From contig JAIXTY010000163.1 in assembly GCA_027483705.1 (NCBI GenBank), positions 1 through 32,984 of the forward strand: a stretch of DNA of 32,984 nt. The letters are read 5' to 3'. The notes under the pieces were generated by a model. That model saw nothing but the letters and a program-made list of their open reading frames with translations. It ran no database searches and was not told the origin of the DNA. How positions within the stretch are numbered: position 1 is the first letter of the stretch; each line of letters opens with the position of its first letter. Positions 24,312-32,984 of the stretch are shown piece after piece. The translations under genes and the position numbers were made by a program. Source of the DNA: Rubrivivax sp. Its GTDB lineage: Bacteria; Pseudomonadota; Gammaproteobacteria; Burkholderiales; Burkholderiaceae_C.

Positions 24312-24926
24312 ATGAAGCTCTTCAACGCCCTCGCCCTGTCCGCCGGCCTGCTGCTCCCCCTGAGCCAGGCCAACGCCTACACCGTCAGCATCTGGGACCG
24401 TTCGCCGATGTCGACGCTGGCGCAGGCCGACGCTGCCATCGCCAGCGGCGCGCCCACCATCACGTACTACGCCTCGGTCATCGAGTTCGACGACCTGCAG
24501 GACGGCACGCGGGGCCTGTTCAGCGTCAACAACCCCTGGGGCGTCTCGCCGCCGGAGACCTTCGCGGCCAAGGTGACGGGCTACTTCAGCATCGCGACGG
24601 CCGGCACCTACACCTTCGGCATCAACCACGATGACGGCGCCCGCCTCGTCATCGACGGCCTCTCGGCGATGACGGCGTCGTTCAGCGGCGTCACCGACAA
24701 CCGCACCACCACCATCACCGGCTTCATGGCCGCCGGCCTGCACTCGGTGGAGATCGTCTACTTCGAGAACAGCGGCGGTGCCTCGCTGGAGTTCTTCGCG
24801 AAGTCGGGCACGGCCACCAGCACGGCCCCGTGGGCCCTGGTGTCGTCGGTGCCGGCGCCGGGCACGCTGGCGCTGGCCGGCCTGTCGCTGCTGGGCCTGG
24901 GCCTGGCCAGCCGCCGCCGCGCCTGA
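24312..24926 (+). CDS. PEP-CTERM exported protein with PA14-like domain
   Basis: A 204-residue exported protein. A Sec signal (ALALSAGLLLPLSQANA) leads to a region AKVTGYFSIATAGTYTFGINHDDGARLVIDG ... TTTITGFMAAGLHSVEIVYFENSGGASLEFF, which is the PA14-type carbohydrate-binding beta-barrel pattern. The C-terminus VPAPGTLALAGLSLLGLGLA-SRRRA is an exosortase sorting tail with VPAPG in place of VPEP. It should be attached to or released with the exopolysaccharide. Lower conservation is expected in this class; function is structural or binding. It is transcribed alone and is followed by a strong hairpin. Confidence 0.85.
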   Translation: MKLFNALALSAGLLLPLSQANAYTVSIWDRSPMSTLAQADAAIASGAPTITYYASVIEFDDLQDGTRGLFSVNNPWGVSPPETFAAKVTGYFSIATAGTYTFGINHDDGARLVIDGLSAMTASFSGVTDNRTTTITGFMAAGLHSVEIVYFENSGGASLEFFAKSGTATSTAPWALVSSVPAPGTLALAGLSLLGLGLASRRRA

Positions 24927-24970
24927 GCCCCACCGCCGGCGGTGCGCCGGCGACATTCGGCTCCCCCTCG

Positions 24971-24994
24971 CAAGCCCCGCCCTGGCGGGGCTTG
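24971..24994. terminator. Strong hairpin between convergent genes
   Basis: CAAGCCCCGCC-CT-GGCGGGGCTTG, an 11-bp inverted repeat followed on the plus strand by TCGCTTTCC. It probably ends transcription of the PEP-CTERM gene and perhaps also of the convergent dehydrogenase. Confidence 0.65.
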
Positions 24995-25023
24995 TCGCTT
25001 TCCGGGGTGCCTATTCCGCCCGC

Positions 25024-25797
25024 TTACTGCGCCGTCCAGCCGCCGTCCACCGCCCAGGCCACGCCGCGCACGTTGGCGGCCGCCTCGGTGCACAGGAAGC
25101 AGGCCAGCTCGCCCAGCTGCTCGGGCGTGGTGAACTGCAGCGAGGGCTGCTTCTCGCCCAGCAGGGCCACGCGGGCGGCATCGAGGCTGATGCCCTCGCG
25201 CTCGGCCCGCGCGTCGATCTGCTTCTGCACCAGCGGCGTCAGCACCCAGCCCGGGCAGATGGCGTTCACGGTCACGCCCGTGGTGGCCAGCTCCAGCGCG
25301 CCGGCCTTGGTGAGCCCGACGATGCCGTGCTTGGCCGCCACGTAGGCGCTCTTGCCCGCGCTGGCCACCAGGCCATGCGCGCTGGCGATGTTGATGATGC
25401 GGCCCCAGTTCCTGGCCCGCATGGCCGGGATGGCCAGGCGGCTGGTATGGAACGCGCTGCTCAGGTTGATGGCGATGATCGCGTCCCAGCGCTCGACCGG
25501 GAAGTCCTCGACGTGGGCCACGTGCTGGATGCCGGCGTTGTTGACGAGGATGTCCACGCCACCGGCGGCCTGCGCGGCGAAGGCCATCATCGCCTCGATC
25601 TCGGCGGGCTTGCTCATGTCGGCGCCGTGGTAGCGCACCGGCACGCCCAGCGCCGCGACCTGCGCCTTGGCGCCGTCGACATCGCCGAAGCCGTTGAGCA
25701 CGATCGTGGCGCCCTGCCGGGCCAGGGCCAGCGCGATGCCCAGGCCGATGCCGCTGGTGCTGCCGGTGACGAGGGCGGTCTTGCCGTTCAGGCTCAT
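25024..25797 (-). CDS. 3-hydroxybutyrate dehydrogenase (SDR family)
   Basis: A 257-residue classical short-chain dehydrogenase. The Rossmann motif is TGSTSGIGLG, NNAG follows at about residues 87-90, the catalytic Ser-Tyr-Lys is in INIASAHGLVAS and YVAAKHG, and the C-terminal QKQIDARAEREGISLDAARVALLGEKQPSLQFTTPEQLGELACFLCTEAAANVRGVAWAVDGGWTAQ matches 3-hydroxybutyrate dehydrogenases very closely. It converts (R)-3-hydroxybutyrate to acetoacetate with NAD+, in polyhydroxybutyrate turnover. Length is exact for BdhA. It stands alone; no PHB depolymerase is nearby. Confidence 0.93.
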   Translation of the reverse strand: MSLNGKTALVTGSTSGIGLGIALALARQGATIVLNGFGDVDGAKAQVAALGVPVRYHGADMSKPAEIEAMMAFAAQAAGGVDILVNNAGIQHVAHVEDFPVERWDAIIAINLSSAFHTSRLAIPAMRARNWGRIINIASAHGLVASAGKSAYVAAKHGIVGLTKAGALELATTGVTVNAICPGWVLTPLVQKQIDARAEREGISLDAARVALLGEKQPSLQFTTPEQLGELACFLCTEAAANVRGVAWAVDGGWTAQ

Positions 25798-25981
25798 CGA
25801 GACTTCTCCGTGAGGGGGCCGTTGAAGGATTCGGCCGGATTGTTCCACCGCGTCGCTGACAGGCAGCTTGTCGCGCCGGCCGCCGACAAGAAACGATACG
25901 CAGCGATACCGCCGCGAAAGGACGCCGCGGCCGGCGGCGCCGACCATGGGCACACCTTCCACCCATCCCAAGGAACACGCC

Positions 25982-26464
25982 ATGAAGACCTGGATCAAGC
26001 GCAGCCTCATCGGCGCGGCCGTGGCCGCCACGCTGCTGGGCGGCTTTGCCGCCTACGCCCACCGCCACGACGGCATGCGCTTCGGCTGGCGCGCCATCAC
26101 CGCCGCCGAGGCGGCCCCGATGCAGGGCCGCGCGATCGAGTACGCCGCCCGCAAGCTCGACCTCGACGCCACCCAGAAGGCCCGGCTGGCGACGCTGGCC
26201 GATCGCCTGCGCGAGATGCGCAACGCCATGGTCGCCACCAGCGCCGACCCGCGCGAGGAGCTCAAGGCCGCGATGGCCGGCCCGAGCTTCGACCGCGGCC
26301 GCGCCAACACGCTCGTGCAGGCGCAGCTGGCGATGGCCGGCGCGCAGAGCCCGGCCCTCATCAACGCCGCCGCCGACTTCTACGACAGTCTGCGTCCGGC
26401 GCAGCAGGCTGAGCTGCGCGAGATGCTCGCCAAGCGGCACCGCCACGGCCGCGACGGCGACTGA
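25982..26464 (+). CDS. Spy/CpxP-like periplasmic stress protein
   Basis: A 160-residue exported protein, signal IKRSLIGAAVAATLLGGFAAYA, followed by a basic His-rich stretch (HRHDG) and the LTAxQ/Spy-type helical repeat: AARKLDLDATQKARLATLADRLREMRNAM and, near the end, YDSLRPAQQAELREMLAKRHRHGRDGD. Spy/CpxP proteins bind unfolded periplasmic proteins or act as sensors that damp the Cpx kinase; the histidines may bind metal. It is directly upstream of a CpxRA-like pair (24 bp gap), the classical cpxP arrangement. Confidence 0.82.
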   Translation: MKTWIKRSLIGAAVAATLLGGFAAYAHRHDGMRFGWRAITAAEAAPMQGRAIEYAARKLDLDATQKARLATLADRLREMRNAMVATSADPREELKAAMAGPSFDRGRANTLVQAQLAMAGAQSPALINAAADFYDSLRPAQQAELREMLAKRHRHGRDGD

Positions 26465-26488
26465 GCGGCCAGCCCGTAGCATCGCGCC

Positions 26489-27229
26489 ATGACCCCACCG
26501 CCCGCGACGCGCCGGCTGCTGCTCGTCGACGACGACGAGGCGCTCGGCCCGCCGCTGGCGGCTTTCTTCCGCCGCCACGGCATCGAGATGCAGCAGGCCA
26601 CGCGCCCCAGCGACGCGCTGGCCCTGCTGCGGGCCCCGGGCGCGAAGGGCGGCTTCGACGCCGCGCTGCTGGACGTGATGCTGCCCGAGATGGACGGCTT
26701 CGAGCTCTGCCGGCTGCTGCGCCGCGAGCCGCCGCCGCTGGCCACGCTGCCGCTGGTGATGCTCACCGCGCGCGGCGACGTGATGGACCGCGTCGTCGGC
26801 CTCGAGCTCGGCGCCGACGATTACCTGCCCAAGCCCTTCGAGCCGCGCGAGCTGCTGGCGCGGCTGCAGACCGTGTGGCGGCGCACCGCGGCTGCACCGG
26901 CGCCTGCGGCCAGCACGGCCGAGGCGCCGGCGCCGCTGCGCTTCGAACACCTGGAGATCGATCTCGCCCGGCGCAGCGTGCGCGCCGACGGCCGCGCCGT
27001 CGAGCTCACCGGCACCGAGTTCGAGCTGCTGGCGCTGCTGGCCGGCACGCCCGGCCGCGTGTTCAGCCGCGACGACATCCTGGCGCGCCTGCGCGGCCAC
27101 GCGGCCGAGGACATCCACAGCCGCGCCGTCGACATCCTCGTGAGCCGGCTGCGCCGCAAGCTGGAGCCGCTGGACCTGATCCACACGCTGCGCAACGCCG
27201 GCTACCTGTTTGCCGGGGTGCGCGCGTGA
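26489..27229 (+). CDS. OmpR-family response regulator (CpxR-like)
   Basis: A 246-residue response regulator. The receiver domain (about 10-120) has the acidic pocket LLLVDDDEAL, phospho-acceptor Asp62 in ALLDVMLPEMDGFEL and conserved Lys in DYLPKPFEP. The C-terminal winged helix (145-240) shows ELTGTEFELLALLAGTPGRVFSRDDILARLRG... VSRLRRKLEP. It likely controls the upstream Spy/CpxP gene and envelope-stress genes. A 16-bp gap separates it from the kinase gene. Confidence 0.95.
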   Translation: MTPPPATRRLLLVDDDEALGPPLAAFFRRHGIEMQQATRPSDALALLRAPGAKGGFDAALLDVMLPEMDGFELCRLLRREPPPLATLPLVMLTARGDVMDRVVGLELGADDYLPKPFEPRELLARLQTVWRRTAAAPAPAASTAEAPAPLRFEHLEIDLARRSVRADGRAVELTGTEFELLALLAGTPGRVFSRDDILARLRGHAAEDIHSRAVDILVSRLRRKLEPLDLIHTLRNAGYLFAGVRA

Positions 27230-27246
27230 CACACGCCGCCTGAACC

Positions 27247-28569
27247 ATGCCCGCCTGGAGCCTGCGGCCGGCGCTGCACCGCTTTCGCCACAGCCTGAAG
27301 TCGCGGCTGCTGGCCCTCTTCGCGCTGCTGGCGCTGGCGATGGTGCTGCTGCTGCTGGGCACGCTGCAGCGCGCGCTGCAGGGCGGCTGGCAGGGCTACG
27401 CGCAGCCGATGGTGGCCGACTACGCCGACCGCCTGGCCGCCGAGATCGGCACGCCGCCCGACGTGGCGCGGGCCCAGGCCCTCGTCGCGCGGCTGCCGAT
27501 CACCGTGCGCATCGACGGGCCGGTGGTGCGCTTCGACAGCCATCCGGGCTACGACCGCGACGACGACTGGCACCGCGAGGCCGACGCGCACGACCGCGGC
27601 TCCAGCCGCTGGGGCCTGACGCGCATCTTGAGCGACGGCCACGTGCTGCGCTTTGGCCTCGTGGCGCCGCCGCGCGACACGCGCCCGCGTTACCTGGGAT
27701 GGATCGCCGTGGGCGTGCTGCTCGTCGTGCTGGGCCTGGCCTACGCCGCCGTGCGACGGCTGCTCAGGCCGCTGGACGCCATCGGCGCCGGCGTCGCGGC
27801 CTACACGGCGGGCGACTTCGGCCGGCCGATCGCGCAGTTCGCGCCGCGGGGCCGGCTGCGCGACGACGAGCTCGGTGCCCTGGCCACGCGCATCGACGGC
27901 ATGGCCGGCAGCCTGGCCGGCATGCTGGAGGCCAAGCGCACGCTGCTGCTGGCCATCAGCCACGAGCTGCGCAGCCCGCTGACACGCGCCCGCGTCAACG
28001 CCGAGCTGCTCGACGAAACCCCCGAGCGCACGGCGCTGCTGCACGACCTGGCCGAGATGCGCGACCTCGTCGCCACGCTGCTGGAGAGCGAGCGCCTGCA
28101 GCAGGGCCACGCTGCGCTGCAGGCCGCACCGCTGGACCTGGCCGCGCTGCTGCAGGCCCTGGCGGCCGACGAAGGGGTGGCGCTCGACGTGGCGGTGCAG
28201 CCCGCGGTGGCCGCCGTCGACGAGACCCGCGTGCGGCTGATGCTGCGCAACCTGCTCAACAACGCCCGCCGGCACGCGGCCGGCGCGCCGCAGCCGCCCA
28301 CGCTCTTCCTGCGCACCGAGCCCGACGGCCGCTGGGCCCTGGGCCTGCGCGACCACGGCCCCGGCGTGGCCGACGACCAGCTCTCTCGCCTGGGCGAACC
28401 GTTCCACCGCCCCGACGCCGCCCGCACGCGCAGCGCCGGCGGCGTGGGCCTGGGCCTGCACCTGTGCCGGCAGGTGGCGCAGGCGCATGGCGGCGAGCTG
28501 CGCATCCGCAACGCACGGCCGGGGCTCGAGGTGGCGATGGTGTGGTCGACGTTGGGGGCCGGGACCTAG
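27247..28569 (+). CDS. Sensor histidine kinase (CpxA-like)
   Basis: A 440-residue inner-membrane kinase. Transmembrane segments are at about 19-40 (LLALFALLALAMVLLLLGTL) and 155-175 (LGWIAVGVLLVVLGLAYAAV), enclosing a short periplasmic domain with a DRDDDWHREADAHDRG acidic stretch. A HAMP region follows (RRLLRPLDAIGAGVAAYTAGD). The phospho-acceptor is His239 in ISHELRSPLTRAR, the N box LLNNARRHA, G1 HGPGVADDQLS and G2 GGVGLGLHLCRQ. It probably senses envelope or metal stress and phosphorylates the adjacent regulator. The DNA to the next gene (28570-28939) has no gene I accept. Confidence 0.94.
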   Translation: MPAWSLRPALHRFRHSLKSRLLALFALLALAMVLLLLGTLQRALQGGWQGYAQPMVADYADRLAAEIGTPPDVARAQALVARLPITVRIDGPVVRFDSHPGYDRDDDWHREADAHDRGSSRWGLTRILSDGHVLRFGLVAPPRDTRPRYLGWIAVGVLLVVLGLAYAAVRRLLRPLDAIGAGVAAYTAGDFGRPIAQFAPRGRLRDDELGALATRIDGMAGSLAGMLEAKRTLLLAISHELRSPLTRARVNAELLDETPERTALLHDLAEMRDLVATLLESERLQQGHAALQAAPLDLAALLQALAADEGVALDVAVQPAVAAVDETRVRLMLRNLLNNARRHAAGAPQPPTLFLRTEPDGRWALGLRDHGPGVADDQLSRLGEPFHRPDAARTRSAGGVGLGLHLCRQVAQAHGGELRIRNARPGLEVAMVWSTLGAGT

Positions 28570-28939
28570 GTCTTGGGGTTCCTCGGCCCACCGCACGCCG
28601 GGTGACCGAGGCCATGGCGCGTGAAGGCCCAGACTCCGCTGCGCCGGCCAAAGTCGCGGGTGGAGGCGACTGATTCCGGGAGATGGCAGCCCGCGCGACC
28701 ACGTGACCGCGTTGCAGTGGGAGCGGTCGTTCGCGGCCTCGATCTTTGGCGACTGGAATCGGCCAGGAGCAGTCGGTGACGACCGGCAGCTTCACGGCAT
28801 TCCGATGTAGGCCGGAAGTCGCCCGTGTACCGGCAGAGTGGCTTGTGTCGAACATGCGTCGCCCGCCGTCGGCCCGTAGCGCCCCGCATGCACGCGTGTC
28901 GGCATGATGCCCACCGTCGCGATGAGCCGCTGCGTTGAT
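28570..28939. other. 370-bp stretch without a recognised gene
   Basis: Only shadow-like frames occur here. The minus-strand frame around 28700-28850 reads coherently (AVKLPVVTDCSWPI) and resembles translated fragments of dispersed repetitive DNA I have seen in Burkholderiales annotations, but I cannot define boundaries or repeats within the window. No terminator with U tract was found after the kinase stop. Confidence 0.3.
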
Positions 28940-31900
28940 TCAAACCCGCGCGAGTCGCGCGGCAGCGCCGAACAGGTTCTCGATCGGCTCTGGTCTGTGC
29001 AGCAAGAACCCTTGCGCGTAGTCAATGCCGATATCCTGCACCCGCGCCAGCACTTCCGGTCGGTCCACGAATTCGGCGACCGTCTTGACTCCCACCGCCC
29101 GGGCCACGTCGACGAAGCAGCGCACGGCGGCATCGTCCAGCGGGTCGTCGATCACGTCGCGGATGAAGCTGCCGTCGATCTTCAGCAGATCGACCTTGAG
29201 GGTCTTCAGGTAGCCGAACGACGAGGCCCCGGCCCCAAAGTCGTCGAGCGCAACCCTGGCCCCTAGAGCGCGGATCTGTTCGACGAAGATCGCGGCATCC
29301 GCCATGTTGGTGACGGCGGCGGTCTCCGTGACCTCCACACAGATGCGCTGGCAGACCGCGCTGCCCGCTTCGGTCAAGGCGTCGATGGCATGCCGGTGAA
29401 ACGCCCGGTCGCCCACCGACTGTCCTGACAGGTTGATGCAAAGGGTGTCCAGGGCACTCACATCGGCCATGGCCTGAATCTGCTGCACGGCGCGCTTGAG
29501 CACCCAGCGGTCGATGCGCGTGGCCATGTGGAAACGCTCTGCAGCCGGCAGGAAGGCTCCCGGTGGGATCAGGCTGCCATCACTGTCCAGCAGCCGGATC
29601 AGCACTTCCGCGTGCAGTCCCGTGGCGCCCTCGCCAAGGGCTTCGATGCGCTGCGCATAGAGCACGAACCGGTCTTCATCCAGTGCCTGCTCCAGCCGCG
29701 TAGCCCACTGCGTTTCGCCATGGCGTGCGCGCATGGCCTGGTCGGTGTCGAACCAGGCGTGCACACGGTTGCGGCCGGCCTCCTTGGCGGCGTAGCACGA
29801 GGTGTCTGCCGCTTGCATGGCGGTGGCCGTGTTGGCCCAGCGGTTGTCGACCGGTACCAGACCGATGCTGGCACCGATGCGGAAGCGCCGTTCGTCGTGC
29901 AGGAACCTGAACTCCTCCATGCGGTCGCAGATCTGCTGTGCCACGCGCTGGGCCTGGTCGCCCGTGCAGTGCTCCAGGATGACCGCGAATTCGTCACCAC
30001 CCAGGCGGGCCAGCGTGTCGCGCGCGCGCACGGCTTCGCGCAGCAGCTTGGCCACCTGCTGCAGCAGTTGGTCGCCTACCGAGTGCCCGCAGGCGTCGTT
30101 CACGAGCTTGAACTGGTCGAGGTCGATGTACAGCAGGGCATGCTCGCTGCGTTCCTCGTGTGCCTTGTCCAGCGTCCGGCGCAGCCGGGTCTCGAACTCG
30201 GCCCGGTTGACCAGGCCCGTGAGGGCGTCGTGCGTGGCGCGGTAGCTCATCTCGCCGGACAGGCGCCGCTGTTCGGTCACGTCGTGAAAGACCAGCACGA
30301 CGCCGAGCACGTCGCCACTGGGATTGCGGATCGGCGCGGCGGAATCCTCGATGCCGAACTCTTCGCCATTGCGCGAGATGAGCACCGTGTGGTTGGCCAA
30401 GCCCACGATCTTGCCCTGCGCCAGGCAGGTAGCGACGGGGTTCTCGGTGGGATGGCGGGTCTCTTCGTTGACGATGTGAAAGACATGGGTCAGTGGCCGC
30501 CCGAGTGCTTCGCAGGACAGCCAGCCAGTCATGCGCTCGGCTGCTGGGTTCAACCAGGTCACGCGGCTTTGCGCGTCGGTGGTGATCACGGCGTCGCCGA
30601 TCGACTGCAGAGTCACGCGCAGGAGCTCGTGCTGTTCGGCCAGTTGGTTGGCGAGTTCGCGCAGTGGCGTCACATCCCAATTCACGCCCACCATGTGCAG
30701 AGCCTGGCCCGCGGCGTCACGCGTCACACGGCCAGAGGCGCGAAGAAAGTGCACGGAGCCGTCGCCCCAGATCACACGAAACTCGGAGCGAAAGTCGGCA
30801 CCGCTTTCCAAGGACGACTTGAACTCTTGCTCGGCCCGGCTTCGATCGGCAGGATGAAGGTGGCGAGCCCAGAGCTCGTAGCCGTCCGTACCCGATCCCT
30901 CGGGCAAACCGTACAGCGCGTACATCAGGGCATCCCAGGTGAGCACACCGGTTTGCACGTTCAGCTCCCACACCCCGATGCCACCGGTCTCGGTCGCCAG
31001 CGAGACACGTTGTTGAGCGGCCTCTAGCGCCAGGCGATCTTGGACGCGGCGGGTGATGTCCTGGAATGCGCCGAACAGACGCACAGGCCTTCCGCCCTCG
31101 AACTCCGCATGGCCTACCGCACGCACCCAGATCCTGCGACCGCCCTTCTGGATGAACGGCAGTTCCAGGTCCCAGTCCGTGCCGTCGGCCATGGCCTGCG
31201 CCACGGCCGCCTCGACGAGGGGGCGCGCTTCCGGCGCGTAGAAGTCGATGGCCTGAGCCAGCTGGGGCTGGTAGCCGGGCTCCACACCGTGGATGCGGCA
31301 GGTCTGCTCGGACCAGTGGATGCTGCCACTGGCGATGTCGACCTCCCAGCCCCCGACCTGTGCCAGGGCACCGGTGCGGTTGAGCAATTCCTCGCTCTTG
31401 CTCAACCGATCTTCCTGCGCCTTGCGCGCCGTGATGTCCATACGGGTGCCGAACATCCACTCGGGCTGGCCGTCTGCGGTGCGAGTCAGCAACTTGCCGC
31501 GGTCAAGCACCCAGACCCAACGGCCATCTCGATGGCGCATGCGCGCCTCGCATTCGTACGCCGCCGTCTCGCCCGTAAAGTGAGCCTGAAGCAGCGCGCT
31601 GGATCGCGCCATGTCCTCGGGGTGGGCCAGGTCGGCCCAGGTCTGGATGGTGGTGGGGGAAAGCTGATCCAGGGTGGCCCCGACAATCTCGGCCCAGCGG
31701 TCATTGAAGCGCGTCTCGCCGGTCTGAACGTTCCATTCCCAGGTGCCCGCGCCGGTGCTCTGAATGATCGCTGCCAGCCGCCCGCGCTCTTCGTCCAGTG
31801 CCCGGCGCGCCTGCAAGCGCTCGGTGGTGTCCTCCACTGAACCCACGTAGCCTGTGACTTGGTCATCGCCATCCAGCAAGGCGCGCGCAACAGAGCGCAC

Positions 31901-32764
31901 ATGGCGCACCGAGCCATCGTGGCGCCGGACCCGGAACTCCATGTCGAATTCTTGCTTCAGCTCCGCTGAGTGCTGCCATTGGGCGAAGACAGCGGCCTTG
32001 TCGTCAGGGTGCAGCGTGTGGCTCCAGCCGTCGCCCAGAGCCTCGGCCTCGCTCAGGCCGTAGATGGCCTGCCAGCGCGCGTTGGTGTACGTGCAGGCGC
32101 CGGCCGCATCGGTGGCGAACACGCCTAACGGCGATGCCTCGCTGAACGTGCGAAAACGGGTTTCACTGGCCGCGAAAGCCCGTGCCATGCGACGCGATTC
32201 CAACGCCTGGACAGCGGCGATCGACAGCAGGCGCAGCGCCTCGCGCTGCTTCTCGCTCAGACGGCGGGGTACGCGATCGATCACGCACAGCGTGCCAACG
32301 TGGGCGCCGTCGCTCAAGCGCAGTGTGGCGCCGGCGTAGAAGCGGATGTCGGGCGCCGTGGCCACCAGCGGGTTGTCGGCAAAGCGAGGGTCGGCCGAGG
32401 CATCAGGCACCTCGAAGATTTCGTCGTCCAGGATCGTGTGGGCGCAGAACGCCACATCACGGGGCGTCTCGGTCACCCCGGGCAGCCCCACATTGGCCTT
32501 GAACCATTGCCGCTCGTGGTCGACAAGGCTGACCAGCGAGATCGGGACACCGCACACCAAGGCAGCGGTTGCCACCAGCGCATCGAACTCGCGCTCGGGC
32601 GCGGAGTCGAGGACATCGAGCCGTTCGAGCGCCCGCAAACGCTCCGGTTCGTCCAATGGCATCGGTGCGGTCAGCATAGAACGGGCAGGTTCCGTGGAAT
32701 CTCCCTGATTGTCTCGTAGCGGTACCCCTTGGAAAGTGCGAACTGGACTGGAATTCAGTCCCAC
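28940..32764 (-). CDS. GAF-PAS5-GGDEF-EAL cyclic-di-GMP turnover protein
   Basis: A 1,274-residue cytoplasmic sensor (no transmembrane segments). A GAF domain (about 50-195, VCGVPISLVSLVDHERQWFKANVG) is followed by five PAS domains (near 200-320, 330-455, 460-575, 590-705, 715-840). Then comes a GGDEF domain with intact GGDEF at 922-926 and an EAL domain with EVLIRL at 1053 and DDFGAG at 1174-1179. Both catalytic signatures look intact, so synthesis or hydrolysis of c-di-GMP are both possible. The start is uncertain: GTG 32764 gives the longest frame; ATG 32677 and ATG 32662 (MPLDEPERLRALERLDVLD, a common start for this GAF type) are alternatives, and none has a good ribosome site. Base composition looks less GC-extreme than that of neighbours. 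Upstream DNA to 32984 holds no recognised gene. Confidence 0.93.
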   Translation of the reverse strand: MGLNSSPVRTFQGVPLRDNQGDSTEPARSMLTAPMPLDEPERLRALERLDVLDSAPEREFDALVATAALVCGVPISLVSLVDHERQWFKANVGLPGVTETPRDVAFCAHTILDDEIFEVPDASADPRFADNPLVATAPDIRFYAGATLRLSDGAHVGTLCVIDRVPRRLSEKQREALRLLSIAAVQALESRRMARAFAASETRFRTFSEASPLGVFATDAAGACTYTNARWQAIYGLSEAEALGDGWSHTLHPDDKAAVFAQWQHSAELKQEFDMEFRVRRHDGSVRHVRSVARALLDGDDQVTGYVGSVEDTTERLQARRALDEERGRLAAIIQSTGAGTWEWNVQTGETRFNDRWAEIVGATLDQLSPTTIQTWADLAHPEDMARSSALLQAHFTGETAAYECEARMRHRDGRWVWVLDRGKLLTRTADGQPEWMFGTRMDITARKAQEDRLSKSEELLNRTGALAQVGGWEVDIASGSIHWSEQTCRIHGVEPGYQPQLAQAIDFYAPEARPLVEAAVAQAMADGTDWDLELPFIQKGGRRIWVRAVGHAEFEGGRPVRLFGAFQDITRRVQDRLALEAAQQRVSLATETGGIGVWELNVQTGVLTWDALMYALYGLPEGSGTDGYELWARHLHPADRSRAEQEFKSSLESGADFRSEFRVIWGDGSVHFLRASGRVTRDAAGQALHMVGVNWDVTPLRELANQLAEQHELLRVTLQSIGDAVITTDAQSRVTWLNPAAERMTGWLSCEALGRPLTHVFHIVNEETRHPTENPVATCLAQGKIVGLANHTVLISRNGEEFGIEDSAAPIRNPSGDVLGVVLVFHDVTEQRRLSGEMSYRATHDALTGLVNRAEFETRLRRTLDKAHEERSEHALLYIDLDQFKLVNDACGHSVGDQLLQQVAKLLREAVRARDTLARLGGDEFAVILEHCTGDQAQRVAQQICDRMEEFRFLHDERRFRIGASIGLVPVDNRWANTATAMQAADTSCYAAKEAGRNRVHAWFDTDQAMRARHGETQWATRLEQALDEDRFVLYAQRIEALGEGATGLHAEVLIRLLDSDGSLIPPGAFLPAAERFHMATRIDRWVLKRAVQQIQAMADVSALDTLCINLSGQSVGDRAFHRHAIDALTEAGSAVCQRICVEVTETAAVTNMADAAIFVEQIRALGARVALDDFGAGASSFGYLKTLKVDLLKIDGSFIRDVIDDPLDDAAVRCFVDVARAVGVKTVAEFVDRPEVLARVQDIGIDYAQGFLLHRPEPIENLFGAAARLARV

Positions 32765-32984
32765 ATGGCTGATTCGTCTGCTGAGTGCAGTTCGCCGTGA
32801 GGCCGTTGCGAATCATCCTTTGCGTGGTTCGGTAACTGCTCCCTCGATGACCAAACCTTCTGAACGGTGTCGCGATGGTTGTGGGTGTCGGCGGCGTCAG
32901 CGTTGCCTTTCCGTCAGCAAACTCGAAGGACCGTTGGACGGCTGTGGGTCGAGGCTGTGTGAGAACGCGCTGGACGAAGCCTCA

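Noticed and set aside
24758..27232. 824-codon minus-strand frame opposite the Spy, response-regulator and PEP-CTERM genes
   Set aside because: It overlaps several well-supported genes and has repetitive Gln/Arg/Gly composition.
28256..28943. Minus-strand frames at the end of the kinase gene and in the gap (28256-28855, 28566-28943)
   Set aside because: They overlap the kinase or run through its end and have no recognised domain; kept only as a note about possible repetitive DNA.

Overview
The window looks like chromosomal DNA of a high-GC betaproteobacterium of the order Burkholderiales, probably in the Rubrivivax/Leptothrix/Methylibium/Ideonella neighbourhood. The evidence is very GC-rich codon use, PEP-CTERM proteins, a Bug/TctC-type solute-binding protein, a feruloyl-CoA-synthase-like operon and an AcoR-like sigma-54 activator. 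No rRNA, CRISPR array or complete insertion sequence is visible. Placement below the order is inference.

Bases 1-4,410 are the most unusual part: a minus-strand RNA island. A 122-residue XRE-type regulator at 4039 is divergent from a strong promoter (TTGACG, 17 bp, TACAGT) whose spacer is filled by a perfect inverted repeat. The transcript would run through a leader with a terminator-like hairpin, two more hairpins and an rRNA-type boxA. It then passes a tRNA array (Gly, Ala-like, Asp, Leu, Met-like, Gln, a remnant, Ile-like), a small ORF and an HNH endonuclease, and reaches a slipin (band-7) gene and rtcB, the RNA ligase, cut by the window edge. Several tRNAs are abnormal: C33 instead of U33, non-pairing acceptor stems, no CCA. 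I read this as a repressor-controlled tRNA-supply or tRNA-decoy and RNA-repair locus. It is the best candidate for an undescribed system here.

Bases 4,410-12,480 hold a frame-broken PEP-CTERM remnant, a molybdopterin oxidoreductase divergent from an HxlR regulator, a BNR-repeat protein with a MoaD-like protein, WrbA, a PEP-CTERM metalloprotease and a class V aminotransferase. Bases 12,490-18,560 hold a minus-strand unit of a sorbosone/glucose-dehydrogenase-like protein, cytochrome c and TonB-dependent receptor. It is preceded by a sigma-54 promoter and a palindromic upstream site, and is divergent from an AcoR-like enhancer-binding protein, its probable activator.

Bases 18,599-24,119 encode MarR and TetR regulators and a divergent acyl-CoA operon (AMP-forming ligase, crotonase, hot-dog thioesterase, solute-binding protein). 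The TetR-ligase gap carries two copies of an 18-bp palindrome. Then come a PEP-CTERM/PA14-like protein, 3-hydroxybutyrate dehydrogenase, a Spy/CpxP-like protein with a CpxRA-like two-component pair, and a 1,274-residue GAF-PAS5-GGDEF-EAL protein. All calls come from reading the sequence; no database search was made.
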